DNA of 12,957 nucleotides from Promethearchaeota archaeon (GCA_030605085.1 JAUWBH010000170.1:1-12957); one strand, 5' to 3'. Numbered from the stretch's first letter, positions 1-6,304 are shown. Notes: generated from the letters alone by a model not told the origin. Translations and numbers: made by a program.

Positions 1-1
1 A

Positions 2-691
2 ATAATTATAGGTGTCCCTAAAGAACTTTTCGAAGATAATGTTAATTCTGTAGTTAAAAAAAGCGTAAGTAAAGCTATTGATTTTTTAAAAAATTTAGAG
101 GCTAAAACAATTAATATTTCATTCCCATATCTTAAATATTCGACACCAACATATTATTTAATTGTGTTAAGCGAAGAAGCCTCAAATCTAGCAAAATTTG
201 ATGGTTTAAGATATGGTAAGATGAGCGCTAATTTAAATGGTAATGTTTTTGATGTTTACAGTAGGACTCGCGGAGAAAAATTCGGTTCTGAAGCAAAAAG
301 AAGGGCAATGCTAGGATCTTACTTATTAACAGGGGATTTTTATGATACGTTTTACATCAAGGCTTTAAAAATAAGAACTTTAATTAAAAACGATTTTCAT
401 AAGGCTTTTAAACAATGCGATGCGATAGTTACCCCTACGATGCCAACCACTGCATTTAAAATCGGAGAATTAATAGATGATCCATTAAAAATGTATCAGA
501 TGAATGCGTTAACATGTCCTGCTAATATAACTGGATTACCTGCTTTAACACTTCCCTGTGGATTTGATAATAAAGAACTTCCAATTGGAGTTCAAATTAT
601 TGGAAATTATTTTGATGAAAAAACGATTCTTAATATTGCTTATTTACTTGAGCAAAAATTAAATATATTTAGAAAATTGCCAAATATTTAG
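2..691 (+). CDS. gatA: Glutamyl-tRNA(Gln)/aspartyl-tRNA(Asn) amidotransferase subunit A, C-terminal part (5' truncated by window edge)
   Basis: GatA is the amidase subunit that releases ammonia from glutamine or asparagine for transamidation of Glu-tRNA(Gln) or Asp-tRNA(Asn). The open frame runs in from base 2 and has no start in the window. A GTG at 164 is internal, because residues upstream of it (IIGVPKELFED, later TPTYYLIVLSEEASNL) match the family. Visible family blocks are SEEASNLAKFDGLRYG, a GSEAKRRAMLGSYLLT block, CDAIVTPTMPTTAF, and NITGLPALTLPCGF followed by PIGVQIIG. The catalytic Lys/cis-Ser/Ser of the amidase signature would lie before the window, so activity cannot be judged here. 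The TAG stop overlaps the gatB Shine-Dalgarno, so the two genes are clearly co-transcribed; gatC may lie upstream. Confidence 0.95.
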   Translation: MIIGVPKELFEDNVNSVVKKSVSKAIDFLKNLEAKTINISFPYLKYSTPTYYLIVLSEEASNLAKFDGLRYGKMSANLNGNVFDVYSRTRGEKFGSEAKRRAMLGSYLLTGDFYDTFYIKALKIRTLIKNDFHKAFKQCDAIVTPTMPTTAFKIGELIDDPLKMYQMNALTCPANITGLPALTLPCGFDNKELPIGVQIIGNYFDEKTILNIAYLLEQKLNIFRKLPNI

Positions 692-698
692 GAAGGTG
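690..698 (+). promoter_or_regulatory. Shine-Dalgarno site of gatB, overlapping the gatA stop
   Basis: AGGAAGGTG sits eight bases before the TTG start of gatB and overlaps the gatA TAG. It is among the strongest SD-like sites in the window, and it supports the TTG at 706 as the true start. Confidence 0.75.
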
Positions 699-705
699 TT
701 TAGAT

Positions 706-2169
706 TTGAATAAATACGAGGATGTAATAATAGGTTTAGAGGTGCACATTCAGCTCACTAGTTTAAAAACAAAATTATTCTGTAGCTGCAACGCTAATTA
801 TCGTGGGGAGGAGCCTAACTTGTTCACATGTCCTATTTGCTTGGGACTCCCTGGATCACTCCCAGTTGTAAATAAAAAAGCAATCGAATTCGCAACAAGG
901 TTGGCGTTAGCATTAGATAGTAAAATTAATGATTCGACATATTTTTTCAGGAAAAATTATTTTTACCCAGATCTCCCTAAGAACTTTCAGATAAGCCAGT
1001 ATAACAAAGCTGGAGGAAGAGCTTTCGCTGATGGTGGAAGCGTTACAATAAAATTAAACGGAAAGAAAAAAGAGTTAAAACTTAATAGAATCCACCTTGA
1101 AGAAGACCCAGCACGATTAGTTCACAAGGGTAGCATCGCAACATCACCTTATACTTTAGTTGATTATAACCGTTCGGGAGTTACCTTAATTGAAGTCGTT
1201 TCTGATCCCGTTATGAATTCTCCCGAAGAAGCCCGAGAATATTTAAAGCAATTAAAATCAATAGTACAATACACGGGTATTTCAGATTTAGATTTAGAAG
1301 GTTCCTGCAGAGTTGACGCTAATATATCAATTAAAGGTCACGCTCGTAGCGAAGTTAAAAATATAAATAGCTTTAAAGAGGTTGAGAGAGCCCTAAAATG
1401 GGAGATTCAAAGGCAAAAAAATATGTTAAAACGAGGGAAAGAATTAATCCAAGAAACGCGCCATTGGGACGATAAAAGAAGAATAACAATCGGTTTAAGG
1501 ACTAAAGAATTTGAAAAAGATTATAGATATTTTCCAGAGCAGGATTTAGTTCCAATAGATATTGACCAGAAATTTATATCCAAAGTTAAAAAAGAATTGC
1601 CTGAAATGCCAGTTGCAAGATCGAAACGCTTTCAAGAAGGATATCAGCTTTCAGAATTTGACACAGATAATTTAGTTTTAGATAAAGACATCGCAGATTT
1701 CTACGAAGAAGGGATTAAAATTGATTCTACTTACGGACCTGAAGAGTATAAAATTTATTGTAATTGGTTAATGAACGATATTTCAGGTTGGTTAAACGAA
1801 AATAACAAGAGAATTAAAGATACAAAAATAACTCCTAAACATCTAGTTGAGATAATTAATTCGATAAAGGAGGGTAAAATCACCGGAAAGATTGCTAAAA
1901 CATTTATAGACGAGATTATGAAAGGGACGCCCATTACAAAAATTATAAAGGAATCAGGAATGAAAAGAATTGCTGATAAAGGTACTATTACTAAAATAGT
2001 TAAAGACATTTTAAAAGATAATCCTAAAATTGTTGAAGATTACAAAAAAAATCCTAAAGCAATACAAGCACTGATAGGAAAATGTATGCAAAAAACTAAA
2101 GGACAGATCGATCCTGAAATAACTAAAGCATTGCTACACGCTGAGCTTTTAAAGCTTGTAAAAAGCTAA
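706..2169 (+). CDS. gatB: Aspartyl/glutamyl-tRNA amidotransferase subunit B
   Basis: GatB binds the misacylated tRNA, phosphorylates the Glu/Asp side chain with ATP and transfers ammonia to it, giving Gln-tRNA(Gln) or Asn-tRNA(Asn). At 487 residues it is full length for the family. The N-terminus VIIGLEVHIQL is canonical. A four-Cys zinc site is present (C26, C28, C42, C45, in CSC and CPIC), followed by LGLPGSLPVVN. Further signatures are YFYPDLPKNFQISQY, HLEEDPARLVH and DYNRSGVTLIEVVSDP. From about residue 335 to the end is the helical tail with the YqeY-like tRNA-binding domain (IKEGKITGKIAKTF; KAIQALIGKCMQKTKG). The TTG start is supported by a good SD and by the start of the family. It lies 14 bases after gatA. 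Confidence 0.97.
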   Translation: MNKYEDVIIGLEVHIQLTSLKTKLFCSCNANYRGEEPNLFTCPICLGLPGSLPVVNKKAIEFATRLALALDSKINDSTYFFRKNYFYPDLPKNFQISQYNKAGGRAFADGGSVTIKLNGKKKELKLNRIHLEEDPARLVHKGSIATSPYTLVDYNRSGVTLIEVVSDPVMNSPEEAREYLKQLKSIVQYTGISDLDLEGSCRVDANISIKGHARSEVKNINSFKEVERALKWEIQRQKNMLKRGKELIQETRHWDDKRRITIGLRTKEFEKDYRYFPEQDLVPIDIDQKFISKVKKELPEMPVARSKRFQEGYQLSEFDTDNLVLDKDIADFYEEGIKIDSTYGPEEYKIYCNWLMNDISGWLNENNKRIKDTKITPKHLVEIINSIKEGKITGKIAKTFIDEIMKGTPITKIIKESGMKRIADKGTITKIVKDILKDNPKIVEDYKKNPKAIQALIGKCMQKTKGQIDPEITKALLHAELLKLVKS

Positions 2170-2190
2170 TCTCTTTTTAAAAAGATAATA

Positions 2191-2217
2191 TTTATATTGT
2201 TAAAAATTGACAATATG
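2191..2217 (+). promoter_or_regulatory. TATA-like box with overlapping perfect 7-bp inverted repeat, promoter of the VOC gene
   Basis: ATTTATATT (2191-2199) is a plausible archaeal TATA box; a start about 25 bp downstream gives a short leader before the ATG at 2247. ATATTGT (2195-2201) and ACAATAT (2211-2217) form a perfect inverted repeat with a 9-base centre. Two further A-T pairs are possible inside it across one mismatch. Because it overlaps the TATA box it would suit a repressor site, but it could also be part of the gatB 3' end. Confidence 0.45.
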
Positions 2218-2246
2218 ATTTAATAATAAAATTCTTGTGTTTAAAA

Positions 2247-2717
2247 ATGGAAGAAAACTTTAATATGAATTTGGGTAATTTAAAAATCGAACAATTGAGT
2301 TATGTCTATAAGGATATAAAAAAGCAAGCGAAAATTATGGAATCCATCTATGGTGTTCCTAAATTCGCTACTATGGAAGATATAACTCATCAAGGGATAT
2401 TTCGCGGCAAAGAAACAGAAATAATTATGGACTATGCTTTTGGTCGCTTACTGAATGTACAAATTGAGCTACAACAATGGAAGGCTGGAGACAGTCTTTT
2501 TAAAGAATTTCTAGACCAAGGAAAGGAAGGTCTTCATAGCATAGGCATGTATGTAGAAGATTTACAATCATATATCGATGAATTTAAGAAATTGGATATA
2601 GATGTACTGCAAACTGGTCAAATAAATAAACAATGGTTTGCTTATTTTGATACTGAAAAAACTTTTGGAATATTACTTGAATTTCAACAAACAGTTAAAA
2701 GGAGAAGAAAAAAATAA
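2247..2717 (+). CDS. VOC (glyoxalase/bleomycin-resistance fold) family protein
   Basis: A 156-residue protein from the ATG at 2247; an upstream in-frame TTG at 2235 would add four residues but has no SD. The pattern is that of two paired beta-alpha-beta-beta-beta modules of the vicinal-oxygen-chelate fold: KIEQLSYVYKDIKKQAKIMESIYG, then VQIELQQW, then EGLHSIGMYVEDLQSYIDEFKKLDI, then FGILLEFQ. Likely metal ligands in the four VOC positions are Q16, E74, H97 and E145, the usual first His being replaced by Gln. Methylmalonyl-CoA epimerase and glyoxalase I share this fold, but no diagnostic motif assigns one substrate. The C-terminus is a short basic tail (KRRRKK). It appears monocistronic. Confidence 0.8.
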   Translation: MEENFNMNLGNLKIEQLSYVYKDIKKQAKIMESIYGVPKFATMEDITHQGIFRGKETEIIMDYAFGRLLNVQIELQQWKAGDSLFKEFLDQGKEGLHSIGMYVEDLQSYIDEFKKLDIDVLQTGQINKQWFAYFDTEKTFGILLEFQQTVKRRRKK

Positions 2718-2725
2718 TAAGTATT

Positions 2726-2745
2726 AACACGGACAATTTCGTGTT
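2726..2745 (+). terminator. Possible 3'-end hairpin of the VOC gene
   Basis: AACACG (2726-2731) and CGTGTT (2740-2745) form a perfect 6-bp stem with an 8-base loop, starting nine bases after the stop codon. The bases that follow are only moderately T-rich, so a role in RNA 3'-end stability is as likely as termination. Confidence 0.3.
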
Positions 2746-2842
2746 TAGTTTGAGAAAAGAATAAAATTTATCCATTTTATTTTAAATTCATCTTATTATT
2801 ATTTGTATTTTAAAGAAAAATTATTTTTGATATCACCGAGAG

Positions 2843-2853
2843 ATATATAAAAG
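2843..2853 (+). promoter_or_regulatory. Isolated TATA-like box without an annotated gene downstream
   Basis: The segment GATATATAAAA resembles an archaeal TATA box and is preceded by purine-rich sequence that could be a BRE. Transcription would start near 2875 and run toward the 3' end of the minus-strand Roadblock gene. No ORF follows, so it may drive a short or antisense RNA, or be chance in AT-rich DNA. Confidence 0.25.
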
Positions 2854-2944
2854 AACGCGAAAGGCATATTTCACGATCTTGACCTAAGATATCCCTTATA
2901 GAATTTCTTAATAGATATTTAATCATTTAATTTTTTATTGATTT

Positions 2945-2967
2945 AAAAAAAAGGAGATTAAAAAAAA
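2945..2967 (-). terminator. Double oligo(T) terminator of the Roadblock gene
   Basis: On the minus strand the stop codon is followed almost at once by a run of eight T, then AATCTCC, then a second run of eight T (A8 at 2960-2967 and 2945-2952 on the plus strand). Archaeal RNA polymerase terminates at such oligo(T) tracts. A similar T-CTCC-T arrangement follows the 3-hydroxyacyl-CoA dehydrogenase gene. Confidence 0.6.
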
Positions 2968-2969
2968 GA

Positions 2970-3354
2970 TTACATTATTTCTTGAATTGCGGCACTGGCG
3001 GCTTCTAATTTTAAATTTACGATTCCAAGCTTGCAATCTACGGTAGTTATAATACAAACAACATTTCCTTTAACTTCAGAGAATAAAATTTTACCTTTTT
3101 CACTTTCTATCGTAGCATTTTTGAAAACTCCTTGCTCAAGCTCTTTAGTGGCACGCTGAGACGCTTTAAGGATCAATGTCACCATCGCAGCAATGGCTTC
3201 AGGGTCTATAGGGGATCCTGGGTTAATCCAGAAACCTTACCCAACCCGGTAAAGCGCTGCCTTTAATTAAGCCAAATTTTTCAATTAAAGCGGCACCATG
3301 TACTCCCTTTATAGCTTTTAAGGACACTAAAATTTCGTTTAACTTTTCACTCAT
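2970..3354 (-). pseudogene. Roadblock/LC7-domain protein, interrupted by a frameshift
   Basis: Roadblock/LC7 proteins are small dimerising scaffolds that associate with Ras-like GTPases; they are abundant in Asgard archaea. The ATG at 3354 opens a frame reading LNEILVSLKAIKGVHGAALI and IKGSALPGW, the typical first helix and strands, ending at a TAA after 43 codons. The family continues in another frame as WINPGSPIDPEAIAAMVTLI through CIITTVDCKLGIVNLKLEAA and ends at 2970. A 71-codon ORF starting at 3185 is only the downstream fragment. Removing 13 bases (3228-3240) gives a seamless 123-residue protein; removing one base gives 127 residues. Both lengths fit the family. A TATA-like box (3381-3391) places transcription start just before the ATG. 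It could be a recent pseudogene, an assembly error, or an RNA-level event. Confidence 0.8.
3220..3247 (-). repeat. Inverted repeat bracketing the Roadblock frameshift
   Basis: GGGTT (3220-3224) and AACCC (3243-3247) are perfect inverted copies, extendable by one wobble and one C-G pair. The 13-base segment whose removal restores the frame (3228-3240) lies inside the loop. Confidence 0.5.
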
Positions 3355-3369
3355 TTAACTCATTTAACT
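3352..3369. repeat. 9-bp tandem duplication across the Roadblock start codon
   Basis: CATTTAACT occurs twice in direct tandem (3352-3360, 3361-3369). On the minus strand this creates two ATG triplets nine bases apart. The upstream one runs at once into a TAA (ATG AGT TAA), so only the downstream ATG at 3354 opens the gene. Confidence 0.6.
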
Positions 3370-3380
3370 CAATTTATTTT

Positions 3381-3391
3381 ATATATTTATA
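3381..3391 (-). promoter_or_regulatory. TATA-like box of the Roadblock gene
   Basis: On the minus strand this reads TATAAATATAT. A start about 25 bp downstream falls near 3360, giving a leader of only a few bases before the ATG at 3354. Confidence 0.45.
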
Positions 3392-3544
3392 CTATATTTA
3401 ATATGTAAGATTTGATGCTATTTAATTTTTCAATAAATTATATTTCAAACAAAAATCTATTTCGAGAATTTTCTAAATTGGACGAGTAAAAAAAAAAAGA
3501 AATTAGGGAATACCTTGGATATAGGCTATTTTCCGCTAAAAAAT

Positions 3545-3555
3545 AAATATAAATA
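3545..3555 (+). promoter_or_regulatory. TATA-like box of the 257-residue protein gene
   Basis: AAATATAAATA lies about 75 bp before the ATG at 3624. Initiation about 25 bp downstream would give a leader near 45 bases carrying the SD-like GGATGTGAG at 3610-3618. The region between the Roadblock start and this gene (3355-3623) otherwise shows only divergent promoter sequence. Confidence 0.4.
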
Positions 3556-3623
3556 AGTGTATGATTTTATTTGTTACAACTGAAATTGAATTAAATTTAA
3601 TACAAATTAGGATGTGAGATTTT

Positions 3624-4397
3624 ATGGAAGACGATGTCAAAAAAGCTAAGAAGCTATTTAAACAAGCTTGGGACGCATTAAACGACTTTTTTGACGAAAA
3701 ACGGAGCGATGAAGTGATAGAAAAAGATAAAGATGCACGGAAAGGAAAGGTTGCTCTAGCGAAGTTTCATAAAGGTTTAATTGGAAAAACTGACCAGATT
3801 AACTTTAGAATATTAATTGGTAAAGATAAGGAACTCGGTGACCATATTTACGAAGCCGTATATAAAAGCGATAAAAAAGAGCCCTATATTTACGATTTTG
3901 ATGTTAAAAAAGGACGACCTATTAAGACCGTCTTAACAAATTTCAAAGAAGATGATTGGAATGGATACAAAAAGGTTAAAAAATATAAATCGTTAACTAA
4001 ATTTTTAGAGCAGTCCTATAAAAATGGAATATACTATAATGGAAAGAAATACAAGAAAGTAGATGCCTTAAAAGTTTTAATTAATGGGCTTAAAAGATCG
4101 TTAGAAGCTGTTGGAGAAGATGTAAAAGAGAAAAAAGGAGTTAACCACGAACAAGCGAAGAAAATTGCTAAAATCGTAGCAATCTCAGTAGCAACTATAG
4201 CTATCTCAGCAGCTTTAATTCCAGCAGCGGGTGTCTTAGCGGCTGAATTATTAGGTGGAGGAGAGATTACGGGAGCCGTATTAGGTCAAGCTGGACAAGC
4301 CGCAACAGAAGGACTACAAGGGTTAGCTGATCCTACAGAAATAGCAAGAAGGATTGCCGCCAAAGTAGTTACGAAAGGGAAATCTCTGAAAGGTTAA
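3624..4397 (+). CDS. Uncharacterised 257-residue protein with hydrophobic Ala/Gly-rich C-terminal segment
   Basis: I do not recognise this family. Residues 1-50 are highly charged and helical (MEDDVKKAKKLFKQAWDALN). Residues 55-140 have mixed beta-like character with aromatic/Lys stretches (FRILIGKDKELGDHIYEAVY, NGIYYNGKKYKKVDALK). Residues 140-180 are again a charged helix. Residues 181-209 are strongly hydrophobic (IAKIVAISVATIAISAALIP) and long enough to span a membrane, followed by a Gly/Ala-rich stretch to about 235 and a basic tail (ARRIAAKVVTKGKSLKG). There is no N-terminal signal peptide. A soluble N-terminal domain with a C-terminal membrane anchor or membrane-active hairpin is the simplest reading. 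The ATG is supported by an SD-like GGATGTGAG six bases upstream. It is transcribed alone, and T-rich sequence follows the stop. Confidence 0.7.
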   Translation: MEDDVKKAKKLFKQAWDALNDFFDEKRSDEVIEKDKDARKGKVALAKFHKGLIGKTDQINFRILIGKDKELGDHIYEAVYKSDKKEPYIYDFDVKKGRPIKTVLTNFKEDDWNGYKKVKKYKSLTKFLEQSYKNGIYYNGKKYKKVDALKVLINGLKRSLEAVGEDVKEKKGVNHEQAKKIAKIVAISVATIAISAALIPAAGVLAAELLGGGEITGAVLGQAGQAATEGLQGLADPTEIARRIAAKVVTKGKSLKG

Positions 4398-4510
4398 AAA
4401 ATTTCTTCTTTTTCTTACAATTTTTTATTATATGTTAGAATCTGTTGAAATAATTTGAATATCGTTTTATTCATTTTGATAGTCTAGGTTAAATTAGATT
4501 AAAAGAAAGC

Positions 4511-4544
4511 TTATAAAATCAGAGATTTTTATAAGATTTTATAA
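4511..4544. terminator. Perfect 10-bp inverted repeat between convergent genes
   Basis: TTATAAAATC (4511-4520) and GATTTTATAA (4535-4544) are exact inverted copies with a 14-base loop. They sit in the 227-bp gap where the 257-residue protein gene and the short-chain dehydrogenase gene converge. A bidirectional 3'-end hairpin is a reasonable guess; the stem is all but two bases A/T, so it is weak. Confidence 0.35.
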
Positions 4545-4598
4545 ATATTGATAAAATTTTAACGATCTGTTGAAACAATAAAAATAAAAACCAAATTT

Positions 4599-4606
4599 AA
4601 AAAAAA
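4599..4606 (-). terminator. Oligo(T) terminator of the short-chain dehydrogenase gene
   Basis: A run of eight T on the minus strand starts about 18 bases after the stop codon (A8 on the plus strand), followed by further T-rich sequence, as expected for archaeal termination. Confidence 0.5.
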
Positions 4607-4624
4607 GAATAATTTTAAAATAAA

Positions 4625-5575
4625 TTACATCTTAATCATAGAGCCGATTGCATCCATTAAAATTTCTTTTCGAGGTGCTCCCTTTAATAATTCCGATTTA
4701 ACCCTATCGGCTAAGATTTGAGGTGTGAAGGGTTTTCCATTATTACTGATAACATTGTAAGTATGCCAACCTTGAAATGCCCATACCCGATCGCCTACAA
4801 CTCTGAACACTTCTCCACTGATTTTACTTCCCGCATCAGACGCTAAAAACACAACCATAGGTGCGACATTACTAGGATGGAATACATCAAAACCAGCCTC
4901 ATCTGTTTTACTCATAACATCTGCCATTTTTGGGGTGGCGTCAGTAGTAAGTCGTGTTCGAGCAACTGGGACAATACAATTGATAGCCGCATATTTACCT
5001 CTTTTCATTTCCATTGAAGCTATAACTGTGAAAGCAGCGATACCCGCTTTGGCAGCTCCATAATTAGATTGACCTATGTTGCCTAAAAGCCCGGCATCTG
5101 AGGCAGTATTAATAATCCTACCTGGAAATTTCAAATTTGGATTTCCTTTAACTAATTCCCTAAAGTACGCGCAAGCATGACGAGTTAAATTAAATGTACC
5201 CTTCAAGTGAATAGCGTGAACCACATCCCATTCCGCTTCAGACATGTTTACAAGCATTCGATCTCTAAGAACACCTGCATTATTTACTACAATATCGATT
5301 TTTCCAAATTCAGAAATTGCCTGATCAATCATTCCTTTTGCTTTATTAAAATCGGTCACTGAATCATAGTTACCGACTGCTTTTACACCTAAGTTTTTAA
5401 CTTCTTCAACAACTTGATCTGCTACCTTCGTTTCCGCTCCTGATCCATCGAAACCAGCCCCTAAATCGTTAATTACTAAATTACACCCTTCTTTTGCCAT
5501 TGCTAAGGCTTCCTCTCGCCCTAATCCTCTACCAGCGCCTGTTATAAGAGCAACTTTTCCATCTAATATTCCCAT
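4625..5575 (-). CDS. Short-chain dehydrogenase, peroxisomal MFE-2-like (R)-3-hydroxyacyl-CoA dehydrogenase type
   Basis: A Rossmann-fold SDR with the cofactor motif TGAGRGLG (residues 12-19), NNAG (98-101), Ser159, and YGAAK giving Tyr172 and Lys176. Details favour the dehydrogenase module of eukaryotic multifunctional enzyme 2 / 17-beta-HSD4 over FabG: VINDLGAGFDGSG after strand 2 (Asp37 suggests NAD+), AIHLKGTF with His where classical SDRs have the catalytic Asn, and the SNYGAAKAGI helix. The protein is 316 residues, about 60 longer than FabG, with a C-terminal extension (PFTPQILADRVKSELLKGAP) that resembles the linker helices of MFE-2. The likely reaction is NAD-dependent oxidation of a 3-hydroxyacyl-CoA. 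The ATG follows an SD-like AAGTGAG (5581-5587). It stands alone on the minus strand downstream of the winged-helix gene. Confidence 0.88.
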   Translation of the reverse strand: MGILDGKVALITGAGRGLGREEALAMAKEGCNLVINDLGAGFDGSGAETKVADQVVEEVKNLGVKAVGNYDSVTDFNKAKGMIDQAISEFGKIDIVVNNAGVLRDRMLVNMSEAEWDVVHAIHLKGTFNLTRHACAYFRELVKGNPNLKFPGRIINTASDAGLLGNIGQSNYGAAKAGIAAFTVIASMEMKRGKYAAINCIVPVARTRLTTDATPKMADVMSKTDEAGFDVFHPSNVAPMVVFLASDAGSKISGEVFRVVGDRVWAFQGWHTYNVISNNGKPFTPQILADRVKSELLKGAPRKEILMDAIGSMIKM

Positions 5576-5722
5576 ATTTTCTCACTTCATTATTTTTATT
5601 TTATTTTATTTCAATGTAGTATGATTAATTAAAATTCAATTTTTTAATAATTTTTTTAAAAGGTTTTTTTACCTCTATTTCTATAACCAAGAAGTTATTA
5701 TAATCGTAAAGAAGATTATGAT

Positions 5723-5950
5723 TTATTTTCTCGATTCATAATTTCGGGTTAATCGATAGAAATTATATTGGTTTTCAATTCTTATAATCAAGCGATTTTT
5801 TACCATCTCTCTTAAGCAAGTTAAACGCTCGTTAGACCGAAACCCTAACTTCGATTTTAACTCGAGCAAGGTCATTGGTCCCTTTTTCAACTCAAAAAGT
5901 ATTCGTTTTTGAAGAGACTTGTTAAGTTCGAAATGTTTTAAACAACTCAT
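5723..5950 (-). CDS. Small winged-helix (ArsR/MarR-like) DNA-binding protein
   Basis: A 75-residue protein that consists of little more than one winged helix-turn-helix: helix 1 at 13-23 (LQKRILFELKK), the GPMTLLELKSKL helix at 24-35, a recognition helix at about 38-52 (RSNERLTCLREMVKNR), and a beta wing at 55-68 (IIRIENQYNFYRL). No ligand or metal site is evident. A TATA-like box at 5974-5985 lies about 25-35 bp before the ATG, so the mRNA is probably leaderless. Its stop is about 150 bp upstream of the short-chain dehydrogenase gene on the same strand. Regulation of that gene is possible but not shown. Confidence 0.75.
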   Translation of the reverse strand: MSCLKHFELNKSLQKRILFELKKGPMTLLELKSKLGFRSNERLTCLREMVKNRLIIRIENQYNFYRLTRNYESRK

Positions 5951-5973
5951 AATTATTGAATTTTTAGATCTTG

Positions 5974-5985
5974 AAATATTTAAAC
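5974..5985 (-). promoter_or_regulatory. TATA-like box of the winged-helix gene
   Basis: Reads GTTTAAATATTT on the minus strand. The expected start site is near 5953, at the ATG, so the transcript would be leaderless. Confidence 0.45.
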
Positions 5986-6094
5986 TACTTACCTTTCTAA
6001 TGATAAATTGAAATTCAATTTTCTAAAAATATTTTCGAGGATTTTTTTAACTCATGATTTAAAAGAAAAAAGAATTGATTTGTTATTTCAATAA

Positions 6095-6268
6095 TTATCT
6101 ACAGCTTTTTTTATGTCCAGAAAAACAGTCACTACAAAAATATTCATGACATACAGGACATGTCTCTGAACACATATCGCAAATGTCATTTCCACACTCG
6201 AAACATATATAAATTTCGTCAGCTATGTTTTCTCCACAGCTACGACATATTTGTTCTTCTTCACTCAT
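6095..6268 (-). CDS. 57-residue cysteine-rich zinc-finger protein
   Basis: A short ORF read directly from the minus strand, ATG at 6268 to TAA at 6095. It has eleven Cys and two His in 57 residues: C8xxC11, C22xxC25, C30xxC33, C37xxC40-H41, C45xxC48, H52 and C56. The order of CxxC pairs resembles a cross-brace or treble-clef pair such as RING, B-box or double zinc ribbon, able to bind at least two and perhaps three Zn ions. Representative stretches are ICRSCGEN, ICFECGNDICDMC, and TCPVCHEYFCSDC. Such small fingers act in nucleic-acid or protein binding; the sequence cannot say which. A TATA-like AATATATAATTATA at 6305-6318 places transcription start about 18 bases before the ATG, and T-rich sequence follows the stop. 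The tnpB element has its left edge only tens of bp upstream of this promoter. Confidence 0.8.
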   Translation of the reverse strand: MSEEEQICRSCGENIADEIYICFECGNDICDMCSETCPVCHEYFCSDCFSGHKKSCR

Positions 6269-6304
6269 TTTAATCGTTCCATTTATTGTTGAGATAAAAA
6301 TAAT

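Larger units (their letters stand above)
2718..2969. other. Convergent intergenic region between the VOC and Roadblock genes
   Basis: About 250 bp, very AT-rich, with no convincing ORF on either strand. It holds a small hairpin just after the VOC stop, an isolated strong TATA-like sequence at 2843-2853 and two oligo(A) tracts that serve the minus-strand gene as oligo(T) terminators. These are listed separately. Confidence 0.6.

Noticed and set aside
164..691. A complete 175-residue gene starting at GTG 164
   Set aside because: The frame is open to base 2 and the residues before the GTG match GatA, so this is the 3' part of a longer gatA.
1755..2009. Minus-strand ORF of 84 codons inside gatB
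   Set aside because: It is the antisense shadow of the conserved gatB C-terminal domain, with no promoter or SD and a hydrophobic composition typical of such shadows.
2970..3185. An independent 71-residue gene starting at 3185
   Set aside because: It begins mid-domain; the first half of the Roadblock domain is recognisable upstream in another frame.
4441..4579. Imperfect 14-bp direct repeat TCTGTTGAAATAAT / TCTGTTGAAACAAT
   Set aside because: Only two copies 125 bp apart, with no regular array, so neither a CRISPR nor attachment sites; likely chance in AT-rich DNA.
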